Below, one piece after another: positions 5,154 through 10,706 of a DNA stretch of 10,895 bases. The position numbers and the translations under genes were made by a program. The notes beneath the pieces are model-generated. The model was not told the origin of the DNA and ran no database searches. It saw only the letters and a list, made by a program, of their open reading frames with translations. How positions within the stretch are numbered: the first letter of the stretch is position 1; every line of letters begins with the position of its first letter. Origin of the DNA: Bacillota bacterium (GTDB taxonomy: Bacteria > Bacillota > Bacilli > Bacillales > Cytobacillaceae); contig JAEWDX010000124.1 in the NCBI GenBank assembly GCA_023389895.1, positions 1-10,895 on the forward strand. Direction: 5' to 3'.

Positions 5154-6131
5154 TTATTGATGTAAAGCCTGTGCCGCTGTAATAATGGCTAATTTATAGA
5201 CGTCTTCTTTATTGCAACCACGGGATAAGTCATTCACCGGACAATTGAGTCCTTGTAAAATTGGACCAACTGCTTCGAAATTGCCGAGACGTTGAGCAAT
5301 TTTATAACCAATATTCCCTGCTTCTAAGCTAGGGAAAATAAAGACATTTGCATCCCCTTTAATAACAGAAGACGGAGCCTTTTTTTCCGCAACGGAAGGA
5401 ACAATCGCTGCATCAAATTGAAACTCACCATCCAAAACTAAAGACGGCTCACGTAATTTAGCTTCTTCAACAGCACTCATTACCTTTTCTGTTTCAGGTG
5501 ACTTTGCCGAGCCTTTCGTTGAAAAGCTAAGCATGGCTACACGTGGTTCTATACCAAACATTTTTGCTGTTCTTGCACTTTCAATTGCAATTTCAGCTAA
5601 ATCATGGCTGTCAGGGGCAATATTAATCGCACAATCTGCAAAGATTAGCTTCTCATCTTCCCGGACCATGATGAAAACACCAGAGGTTTTGCTTATGCCT
5701 TCCCTCGTCTTAATTATTTGTAAAGCTGGACGAACCGTATCTGCTGTTGAATGAGCAGCACCACTCACAAGACCATCCGCATTATTCGTATAAACAAGCA
5801 TTGTCCCGAAATAATTTGCATCGCGTAATATTTTACGTGCTTCTTCTTCTGTTTCTTTTCCTTTGCGCCTTTCCACGAAAGCAGCAACTAATTCGTCCAT
5901 CATTGCAAACTTACTAGGATCGTATATGTCAATCTCAGCTAATGAAGCTTCCATTCTCTTTGCCATTTCCTTAATCGTTTCACTATTTCCGACTAAAATC
6001 GGTTTAATTAGCTTTTCGGTAGCTAGTCTGCTCGCCGCAGCTACTATCCGTTCATCCTCCCCTTCTGGAAAAACAATTTTTATATTTTGACCTTTAATCT
6101 TCTCTTTTAACTCGATAAATATTTTACTCAT
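5154..6131 (-). CDS. pta: Phosphate acetyltransferase Pta
   Basis: A 325-residue cytoplasmic enzyme that converts acetyl-CoA and phosphate to acetyl phosphate and CoA, the first step of overflow acetate formation with acetate kinase. It is the short single-domain PTA/PTB type, near the 323 residues of B. subtilis Pta. Visible motifs are FPEGEDERIV (21-30), NNADGLVSGAAHSTADTVRPAL (within 116-137), MLSFSTKGSAKSPE (about 200-213) and the C-terminal GPILQGLNCPVNDLSRG (about 289-305), which line the CoA and phosphate site in the family. The start is ATG 6129-6131, with GGAGGAGG 7 bases upstream; another ATG at 6133-6135 is out of frame. It heads a pta-lipL operon. In B. subtilis pta is activated by CcpA; I could not find a convincing cre box before this copy. 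Confidence 0.97.
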   Translation of the reverse strand: MSKIFIELKEKIKGQNIKIVFPEGEDERIVAAASRLATEKLIKPILVGNSETIKEMAKRMEASLAEIDIYDPSKFAMMDELVAAFVERRKGKETEEEARKILRDANYFGTMLVYTNNADGLVSGAAHSTADTVRPALQIIKTREGISKTSGVFIMVREDEKLIFADCAINIAPDSHDLAEIAIESARTAKMFGIEPRVAMLSFSTKGSAKSPETEKVMSAVEEAKLREPSLVLDGEFQFDAAIVPSVAEKKAPSSVIKGDANVFIFPSLEAGNIGYKIAQRLGNFEAVGPILQGLNCPVNDLSRGCNKEDVYKLAIITAAQALHQ

Positions 6132-6159
6132 TCATATTCCTCCTCCTCTGCCCCCTTTT

Positions 6160-6187
6160 AGAATACCGCTAACTCATAAAATTTCAA
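6160..6187 (-). promoter_or_regulatory. Probable sigma-A promoter of pta-lipL
   Basis: On the minus strand, TTGAAA (6187-6182), a 16-base spacer and TATTCT (6165-6160) lie 29 bases before the pta ATG, leaving a short leader that carries GGGGGCAGAGGAGGAGG. Good match to consensus, motif-level only. Confidence 0.5.
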
Positions 6188-6268
6188 AGCCATTTTATTG
6201 CGGATTTGTTCAAGTCCATCTCTCTAATTATAAAGTAATTATGTTCCATTTATCCGAGGGTTATTTCA

Positions 6269-6283
6269 TTAGAATCATTCTCT
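6269..6283. promoter_or_regulatory. Candidate Fur/PerR-family operator upstream of hemQ
   Basis: The 15-mer TTAGAATCATTCTCT has a perfect 5-1-5 palindromic core, AGAAT-C-ATTCT, and agrees with 10 of 14 defined positions of the PerR box (TTATAATNATTATAA) and 10 of 14 of the Fur box (TGATAATNATTATCA). A perfect ATTATAA half-site follows at 6288-6294. The DNA is AT-rich, so chance similarity is possible. Confidence 0.3.
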
Positions 6284-6324
6284 TTTTATTATAAGTGTTA
6301 TTCCAATATAAATAGGGAAAACTG

Positions 6325-6333
6325 TGGTATAGT
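6325..6333 (+). promoter_or_regulatory. Probable hemQ promoter, extended -10
   Basis: TGGTATAGT fits the extended -10 form TGnTATAAT with one mismatch. The region 17 bases upstream (AATATA) is a poor -35, which an extended -10 can tolerate. It lies 42 bases before the hemQ ATG. Confidence 0.4.
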
Positions 6334-6375
6334 TATGATGTAAAAATGAATGTTCATAATAGGAGTGATCGTAAA

Positions 6376-7122
6376 ATGAGTGAAGCAGCAAAAACGCTTG
6401 AAGGTTGGTATTGTTTACATGATTTCCGTGCAATCGATTGGACGAGCTGGAAAATGCTCTCTAGTGATGAGCGCCAAGCGGCTATCCATGAATTTTTATC
6501 CCTTATTGATAAGTGGAATACGACTCAAAGTGAGAAGAAGGGAAGCCATGCTTTATATACCATTGTTGGTCAAAAAGCGGATTTTATGATGATGACATTA
6601 AGGCCAACATTGGAAGAAATCAACGAAATTGAAAACGAATTCAACAAGACAAAACTTGCAGAATATACAGTTCCTGTTTATTCCTATGTCTCTATCGTTG
6701 AATTGAGCAATTATTTGCCATCTGACCAAGATCCGTATGAAAGTCCTGAAATTCTTGCACGACTTTATCCAATTTTACCGAAAGCGAAGCATGTATGCTT
6801 CTATCCAATGGATAAACGCCGACAAGGCAATGATAACTGGTATATGCTTCCGATGGAAGATCGTCGCAATATGATGCGCAGCCATGGAATGATTGGCCGT
6901 AATTATGCAGGCAAAGTGAAACAAATTATTACTGGCTCTGTTGGCTTTGATGACTATGAGTGGGGAGTTACATTATTCTCTGATGAGGCACTTCAATTTA
7001 AAAAGCTTGTTTATGAAATGCGTTTTGATGAGGTAAGCGCCCGTTATGGAGAATTCGGTTCATTCTTCGTTGGAAACTTACTTGAAGAAGAGCGCATCAC
7101 ACAATTTTTACATGTAAATTAA
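6376..7122 (+). CDS. hemQ: Coproheme decarboxylase HemQ (ChdC)
   Basis: A 248-residue cytoplasmic enzyme of the chlorite-dismutase superfamily. It oxidatively decarboxylates two propionates of coproheme III to give heme b, the last step of the coproporphyrin-dependent route used by Firmicutes. Key residues are visible: catalytic Y143 and K147 in FYPMDKRRQGNDNWYMLP, and the proximal iron ligand H170 in MRSHGMIGRNYAGK. All are offset by two from the Staphylococcus numbering (Y145, K149, H172). Q183 occupies the distal-side glutamine position. The start is ATG 6376 (MSEAAKTLEGWY), with AGGAG at 6361-6365, 10 bases away. The upstream in-frame ATG at 6346 lacks a ribosome site. The gene is transcribed alone, divergent from pta, and stops at the terminator at 7130-7174. 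A Fur/PerR-like palindrome lies about 100 bases upstream. Confidence 0.95.
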   Translation: MSEAAKTLEGWYCLHDFRAIDWTSWKMLSSDERQAAIHEFLSLIDKWNTTQSEKKGSHALYTIVGQKADFMMMTLRPTLEEINEIENEFNKTKLAEYTVPVYSYVSIVELSNYLPSDQDPYESPEILARLYPILPKAKHVCFYPMDKRRQGNDNWYMLPMEDRRNMMRSHGMIGRNYAGKVKQIITGSVGFDDYEWGVTLFSDEALQFKKLVYEMRFDEVSARYGEFGSFFVGNLLEEERITQFLHVN

Positions 7123-7129
7123 TTCCTTT

Positions 7130-7174
7130 AAATGCCTGACTATCCCAATTTCATGGAGATGTCAGGCATTTTCT
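7130..7174 (+). terminator. Rho-independent terminator of hemQ
   Basis: AAATGCCTGAC (7130-7140) pairs with GTCAGGCATTT (7161-7171), 11 bp with a 20-base loop, and is followed by TCTTTC after the T's of the stem. It starts 7 bases after the hemQ stop. Confidence 0.85.
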
Positions 7175-7206
7175 TTCACTATTTTTCCTTTTCCCTTTTT
7201 AAAAAT

Positions 7207-7237
7207 GTCATAAAAAAACAGGCCTATACATACGAAT
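7207..7237 (+). promoter_or_regulatory. Candidate sigma-E (mother-cell) promoter of gerQ
   Basis: GTCATAAA (7207-7214), a 14-base spacer and CATACGAAT (7229-7237) match the sigma-E pattern (ATA-type -35, CATACAnT -10) with small deviations. gerQ is known from B. subtilis to be sigma-E dependent, which supports the reading. It would give a leader of roughly 80 bases. Confidence 0.5.
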
Positions 7238-7326
7238 AAATTAGTGAGTCATTCATCTAGTATTCGCTTTATGAACTATTCTTATATTTTTAATAAATGA
7301 CTGTTAAATTTTGAGGAGGGAAAGCA

Positions 7327-7812
7327 GTGAATCAACCAAACTATTATCAGTATGCTGATTACAGAACGACCCCATATTATGGGTATCAACAGCCAACGAC
7401 GAGCGGAAATGTTCAGCAACCTTCAACTTATGGGGTTCAGCCTATGCCCATTCCACAATTTCCAACTGGGGGTGCTGGTCCAACCCCAGGGTCAGTAACG
7501 ATACCATCAGCAGGAACAACCGTTCCTGGAATGCTTCCAATCGAGCAGTCTTATATTGAAAATATTTTACGTTTAAATAAAGGAAAGCTTGTCAAAGTAC
7601 ATGCGACATTTGAGGGGAATAAACAGAGAACATTTGATGGGCTTATTGAAGCGGCTGGAAGAGACCACTTAATTCTAAGCGATCCCCAAACTGGAAAACG
7701 ATACTTACTCCCGATGATTTACTTAGACTATGTTGAATTTGATGAGGAAATAGAATACGAACCGCCATACACTCCTCCTCCAGGATTGTTATCATCGTAC
7801 AGTCCAAGATAA
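7327..7812 (+). CDS. gerQ: Spore coat protein GerQ
   Basis: A 161-residue spore coat protein. In B. subtilis GerQ (about 181 residues) is needed to place the cortex-lytic enzyme CwlJ in the coat and is cross-linked by the transglutaminase Tgl. The conserved domain is here at about residues 72-145 (IEQSYIENILRLNKGKLV, FDGLIEAAGRDHLILSD, GKRYLLPMIYLDYVEFDEE). The N-terminal 70 residues are low-complexity, rich in Tyr, Gln, Pro, Gly and Thr (NYYQYADYRTTPYYGYQQP), as usual for coat proteins. The first lysine is residue 85, so the lysines near the N-terminus that I recall as Tgl cross-link sites are missing. The start is GTG 7327, with GAGGAGGG at 7313-7320, 6 bases upstream. A sigma-E-like promoter and a terminator bracket it as a single-gene unit. 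Confidence 0.93.
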   Translation: MNQPNYYQYADYRTTPYYGYQQPTTSGNVQQPSTYGVQPMPIPQFPTGGAGPTPGSVTIPSAGTTVPGMLPIEQSYIENILRLNKGKLVKVHATFEGNKQRTFDGLIEAAGRDHLILSDPQTGKRYLLPMIYLDYVEFDEEIEYEPPYTPPPGLLSSYSPR

Positions 7813-7828
7813 AGAAAACTCACTGATT

Positions 7829-7870
7829 AACCCAAGAATGTTGGCACGACACTCTTGGGTTTCCTTTTTT
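7829..7870 (+). terminator. Rho-independent terminator of gerQ
   Basis: AACCCAAGA (7829-7837) pairs with TCTTGGGTT (7853-7861), followed by TCCTTTTTTT. It touches the stop codon of the convergent DUF423 gene (7870). On the minus strand the hairpin is followed by AATCAG, so it is a weaker stop in that direction. Confidence 0.9.
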
Positions 7871-8241
7871 TACATTTGTTTCACAGCTGCGATTATGAGT
7901 AGTACCCAAGCAACGAGAAAAGCTACTCCACCAAATGGTGTAATAGCGCCAAGAGGCCCAATTCTTGTTAAAGTTAATACGTATAAACTCCCTGAAAATA
8001 AAATAATTCCTATGAGCATGAGCCAGCCTGACCAAGTGAGAAGAGCGCTCGCAGGGAATTTTCCTAGCAATACAGCAATAATCATTAGCCCGATTGCATG
8101 GTACATTTGGTATTGTACCCCTGTTTTCCAAATTTCCAAATATTTAGGCTCCACCATTTTTTCTAGCCCATGAGCTCCGAACGCCCCTAATGCGACAGAT
8201 AAAAACGCATTGATTGCCCCTAAAATAATAAATACCTTCAT
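7870..8241 (-). CDS. ywdK: DUF423 family membrane protein (YwdK)
   Basis: A 123-residue integral membrane protein, typical DUF423 length, with about four hydrophobic helices (about residues 1-22, 46-61, 66-90 and 97-120). Family motifs are LGAFGAHGL (18-26), VQYQMYHAIGL (42-52), FSGSLYVL (82-89) and TPFGGVAFL (101-109). Function is unknown to me. The start ATG 8239-8241 has GGGGAGG 10 bases upstream. It follows ywdI by 23 bases and is the last gene of a three-gene minus-strand unit. In B. subtilis I recall ywdJ, a permease gene, between ywdK and ywdI; it is absent here. The stop codon abuts the gerQ terminator, so the two 3' ends are packed against each other. Confidence 0.93.
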   Translation of the reverse strand: MKVFIILGAINAFLSVALGAFGAHGLEKMVEPKYLEIWKTGVQYQMYHAIGLMIIAVLLGKFPASALLTWSGWLMLIGIILFSGSLYVLTLTRIGPLGAITPFGGVAFLVAWVLLIIAAVKQM

Positions 8242-8264
8242 TTCTTCACTACCTCCCCTTTTAA

Positions 8265-8543
8265 CTAAAAATCAAAGATTGAATCTCCATTTGCTTCGTT
8301 ATCAAGTTGCATTCGTTTCGGCTGCTGTGCAATGGTCGGTTGCTCTATTGATTGCTTCCGTTCAGGAGAATATGTATTTGTTAACAGCTGGTGACTTTCG
8401 ATATTCTCTATGTCTAGAATAAGCTCACATAAAGACTTTATTGTGTGAATATTTTCCCGCATTCTAGGTATGGTTGGACTTATCTTTGCTGCTAATAATT
8501 CCTTCTCCATCTTTTCTAGTAATTGTTGAATCGAAATATTCAA
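8265..8543 (-). CDS. ywdI: YwdI family protein (DUF5327)
   Basis: A 92-residue soluble protein of the YwdI/DUF5327 type, function unknown. The N-terminal half is helical (MNISIQQLLEKMEKELL, then IPRMRENIHTIKSLCELIL), and the C-terminal third is Gln/Pro-rich and ends with the acidic SIFDF tail. I place the start at TTG 8541-8543: AGAGGT at 8551-8556 lies 7 bases upstream. The GTG at 8550-8552, three codons earlier, overlaps that ribosome site and so is unlikely to be used. The upstream cysteine-protein gene stops at 8549-8551, inside the same ribosome site, which indicates translational coupling. ywdK follows. No catalytic motif is visible; the shape suggests a small helical partner protein, which is inference. 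Confidence 0.82.
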   Translation of the reverse strand: MNISIQQLLEKMEKELLAAKISPTIPRMRENIHTIKSLCELILDIENIESHQLLTNTYSPERKQSIEQPTIAQQPKRMQLDNEANGDSIFDF

Positions 8544-8548
8544 TGGTT

Positions 8549-8728
8549 TCACCTCTGTTCATTGACTTTTTTCTCAAATCGTAAGCATGGTTCACCTGAT
8601 GCTCGAAGAACCTCTACAGACGGAAGCCTGGCTGTCTTAAAATGAAACGCCTTACACCCCTTTGGATAACGATTATCCCATGTGACATAGAAAAATTTAC
8701 ATTTAAAGCAATCGATTCGATTCGTCAT
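8549..8728 (-). CDS. Four-cysteine mini-protein, putative zinc or Fe-S binding
   Basis: A protein of about 59 residues with cysteines at 7, 10, 25 and 48 (CFKC...YPKGCKAFHFK...GEPC), aromatic FFYVTWD between them and a basic C-terminus. The CxxC-x14-C-x22-C spacing suggests a single metal site. I recall similar short Firmicutes proteins, some carrying a doubtful uracil-DNA glycosylase label, but nothing here resembles that enzyme and I assign no function. There are ATGs at 8737, 8734 and 8728. AGAGG precedes them too closely for 8737, at about 4 bases for 8734 and about 10 for 8728; I chose 8728, with 8734 as the alternative. It is first in a unit with ywdI and ywdK, and its TGA overlaps the ywdI ribosome site. 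An extended -10 promoter lies just upstream. Confidence 0.75.
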   Translation of the reverse strand: MTNRIDCFKCKFFYVTWDNRYPKGCKAFHFKTARLPSVEVLRASGEPCLRFEKKVNEQR

Positions 8729-8757
8729 CTTCATCATTCCTCTAATTATTCACCAAT

Positions 8758-8766
8758 ATTATAGCA
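8758..8766 (-). promoter_or_regulatory. Promoter of the mini-protein-ywdI-ywdK unit
   Basis: TGCTATAAT on the minus strand is a perfect extended -10 (TGnTATAAT), about 30 bases before the gene starts. The -35 region at 17 bases spacing is TCTATA-like and weak, which fits an extended -10 promoter. Confidence 0.6.
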
Positions 8767-8841
8767 TGAACATAGTGTTATATAGAATTTTCCAATCCGC
8801 CAATATGAAAGTCCATCTATAAGCCACTGTTTTCCTACAAT

Positions 8842-8882
8842 AAAAAAAGAGCAAGGAAAAAATCTATTTTTTCCTCACTCTT
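8842..8882 (-). terminator. Rho-independent terminator of the molybdenum-cofactor cluster
   Basis: Minus-strand AAGAGTGAGGAAAAAAT pairs with ATTTTTTCCTTGCTCTT (two G-T wobbles) and runs into seven T. It lies 17 bases after the moeB stop and separates the cluster from the mini-protein promoter. Confidence 0.88.
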
Positions 8883-8899
8883 AACATTCTATTTATCTT

Positions 8900-9919
8900 T
8901 TAACCAAGCAATCGATGATAGAGCGTTTTTGCCTGTGCGATATCTTTCGTGCCGTGGATAAGTGCACGTCCATCATTAAAAATAACGAGACGCTGTGAGG
9001 CCATTTCAACTGAAAGTAAATAAGGATTCCCATTTACATGATAACCAAGTGATTTCAGTTGGCTTGATAATGCGCCTAAATCAATTTCCTCCTGCTTAGG
9101 CGGACGAATTTGCACCGTATCTCTTCCACAAAGGACAGCAGTCTTCATCATATTATCGCTATCTAAATAAGGATAAGTTCGCTCATCCCCACATGAAAGA
9201 CAATGCGGATCCTTCGCCTTCGATATTTTCATATTCGTGTACTGATTCCGCCATAAGTCAAAGCTCACAAAAGAAGTTCGAACCGCATTCCAATCCTCCA
9301 CGAGAATCTTCAGTGCTTCTGCAACTTGATGTGAAATGACCATTTGCACTGCAGGAGCAATAATGCCGCCTGTATCACAAGTTAAACCTTGAATTGGGAT
9401 TTTCTTTAGCAAGCAATTTAAGCAAGGGGTTTTCCCTGGGATAATGGTTAAGCTCATCCCATAACTTGCCACACAAGCCCCATAAATCCATGGAATTTCA
9501 TACTTTTGAGAAATATCATTCATCATCATTCTCGTTTCGAAATTGTCAGTTGCATCGATAATTAAGTCAACACCTTCGATGAGCTCTTCAAACTTCTCTG
9601 GCGTGACATCTGTAACAACAGAATGAATCTCGACATCTGAATTAATTTCTCGTAGCCTTTTTGCAGCAGCTGCTGCTTTAGGCAGCTTCTCTTCTACATC
9701 TTTTTCCGTATAGAGCTGCTGGCGTTGAAGATTGCTCGCCTCTACATAATCGCGATCAACGATCGTTAGTTTGCCAATTCCCGCTCTTGTTAACATTTCT
9801 GCATTCCCAGAACCGAGAGCTCCGGCACCAATCATTAATACATGCTTTGAACGAATTTTCTTCTGGCCTTCTTTGCCGATGAATGGGAATAGAGTTTGTC
9901 TAGAATACCTTTCGTCCAT
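8900..9919 (-). CDS. moeB: Molybdopterin-synthase adenylyltransferase MoeB (ThiF/MoeB family)
   Basis: A 339-residue E1-like enzyme that adenylates the C-terminal glycine of a ubiquitin-like sulfur carrier. The ATP site shows GAGALGS (31-37), DRDYVE (55-60), NLQRQ (63-67) and DATDN (122-126). The structural zinc site is two CxxC pairs, C166/C169 (CLNC) and C240/C243 (CLSC). C181 in GLTCDTGG is the conserved cysteine of the family. After about residue 258 comes a Bacillus-type C-terminal extension of about 80 residues ending with VIFNDGRALIHGT and LYHRLLG. ThiF proteins of Bacillus share this architecture, so motif alone does not separate MoeB from ThiF; adjacency to moaD and moaE decides for MoeB. 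ATG 9917-9919 starts 8 bases after the moaD stop, with GGAGG 12 bases away, a long spacing. It is last in the cluster. Confidence 0.88.
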   Translation of the reverse strand: MDERYSRQTLFPFIGKEGQKKIRSKHVLMIGAGALGSGNAEMLTRAGIGKLTIVDRDYVEASNLQRQQLYTEKDVEEKLPKAAAAAKRLREINSDVEIHSVVTDVTPEKFEELIEGVDLIIDATDNFETRMMMNDISQKYEIPWIYGACVASYGMSLTIIPGKTPCLNCLLKKIPIQGLTCDTGGIIAPAVQMVISHQVAEALKILVEDWNAVRTSFVSFDLWRNQYTNMKISKAKDPHCLSCGDERTYPYLDSDNMMKTAVLCGRDTVQIRPPKQEEIDLGALSSQLKSLGYHVNGNPYLLSVEMASQRLVIFNDGRALIHGTKDIAQAKTLYHRLLG

Positions 9920-9927
9920 TATTCGAA

Positions 9928-10161
9928 TCAGCCTCCACTTACTGGCGGAATAAAAGCGACAACATCACCTTCACGAATTACTTCATCATCTGATGAGAAC
10001 TCCTCGTTCATCGATGTCATGGCATTCTCAAGATTTAATGCCGGATATTTAACTAAAATCTTTTCTTTCAATTCAGCCACGGTCAGCCCTTTAGCCTCTT
10101 CTTCAATCGACTCACTGCCAACGACATCCCTTAAATGAGCAAAAAATAAAATTTTATTCAT
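9928..10161 (-). CDS. moaD: Molybdopterin synthase sulfur-carrier subunit MoaD
   Basis: A 77-residue ubiquitin-like beta-grasp protein. It ends in PPVSGG, the double-glycine tail that MoeB adenylates and that then carries a thiocarboxylate sulfur for the conversion of cPMP to molybdopterin. The N-terminus ILFFAHLRDVVG and the core DEVIREGDVVAFIPPV are typical. The start ATG 10159-10161 lies inside the end of moaE, with an 8-base overlap, and has GGAGG 9 bases upstream within the moaE coding sequence, so its translation is coupled to moaE. It works as a heterotetramer with MoaE. Length and tail are complete. Confidence 0.95.
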   Translation of the reverse strand: MNKILFFAHLRDVVGSESIEEEAKGLTVAELKEKILVKYPALNLENAMTSMNEEFSSDDEVIREGDVVAFIPPVSGG

Positions 10162-10618
10162 TTAGATCATCCTCCTCCGGTTTTCCAGTTGGATATGACA
10201 CCGTTTCAAGCTGATTGCCAACCCACTCCTGTCCATCTTCCCAATGCTCTTTTTTCCATATCGGCACAATTTCCTTAATCCGTTCAATTGCATAGCGATT
10301 TGCCTCATAGGAATCGGCACGGTGTGGAGTTGAAACGGCGATGACAACCGCAATATCAGTTATATCTAGCCTGCCAACACGATGAGTAATAGCCACTTCA
10401 GCCCCATGCCAGCGCTGCTTAATCTCATCACCTATCTGTTGGAGTTTTTTCACAGCCATTGATTCGTATGCTTCATAAACAAGGTATAGCGTCTTTTTAC
10501 CGTGTGTCAGTTCACGAACGGTTCCGATAAAAGTTGTAATCGCTCCAGCTTCACGTTGGACAACTTTATCGATTACCTCCTGAACAATAATTGGTTCCTT
10601 CGAAATTTCATAGTCCAT
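10154..10618 (-). CDS. moaE: Molybdopterin synthase catalytic subunit MoaE
   Basis: The 154-residue large subunit of molybdopterin synthase, which uses MoaD-thiocarboxylate to put two sulfurs on cyclic pyranopterin monophosphate. Visible family features are GAITTFIGTVR (25-35), HRVGRLDITD (79-88), AVSTPHRADSYEANRY (94-109) and RIKEIVPIWKKEHWEDGQEW (113-132). K115 and K122 correspond to the catalytic E. coli Lys119 and Lys126, and R35 and H99-R100 to the substrate-binding residues. The start ATG 10616-10618 has GAGGTG about 5 bases upstream. The gene follows the partial upstream gene by 76 bases and overlaps moaD. I see no moaA, moaB or moaC in the window. Confidence 0.95.
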   Translation of the reverse strand: MDYEISKEPIIVQEVIDKVVQREAGAITTFIGTVRELTHGKKTLYLVYEAYESMAVKKLQQIGDEIKQRWHGAEVAITHRVGRLDITDIAVVIAVSTPHRADSYEANRYAIERIKEIVPIWKKEHWEDGQEWVGNQLETVSYPTGKPEEDDLNE

Positions 10619-10677
10619 TTTCTCACCTCAAAAGAGAAGTGCTAGCCCTTCAATCAAGGACGACACTCATCTAACTT

Positions 10678-10706
10678 TTTAAATTTAAACTAGCTCAGCT
10701 TGTAAA
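10678..10706 (-). promoter_or_regulatory. Possible internal promoter before moaE
   Basis: On the minus strand, TTTACA (10706-10701), 17 bases and TTTAAA (10683-10678) lie across the end of the upstream gene, about 60 bases before moaE. The gap 10619-10694 has no T-tailed hairpin, so read-through from the upstream gene is equally possible. Confidence 0.25.

Noticed and set aside
6132..6260. CcpA cre box expected upstream of pta
   Set aside because: I looked around each CG on both strands; no site kept the TGNAANCG half together with the CA end.
6297..6320. Sigma-B-like pattern GTTATT-n12-GGGAAA before hemQ
   Set aside because: Only the GTT of the -35 fits, and the DNA is AT-rich; the extended -10 at 6325-6333 is the simpler promoter.
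7247..7302. AGTCATT...AATGACT inverted repeat before gerQ
   Set aside because: Seven-base arms separated by 42 bases in AT-rich DNA; expected by chance.
10619..10694. Molybdenum-cofactor riboswitch before moaE
   Set aside because: The 76-base gap is too short and lacks the multi-stem layout; only weak interrupted pairing (CCTT/AAGG) is visible.
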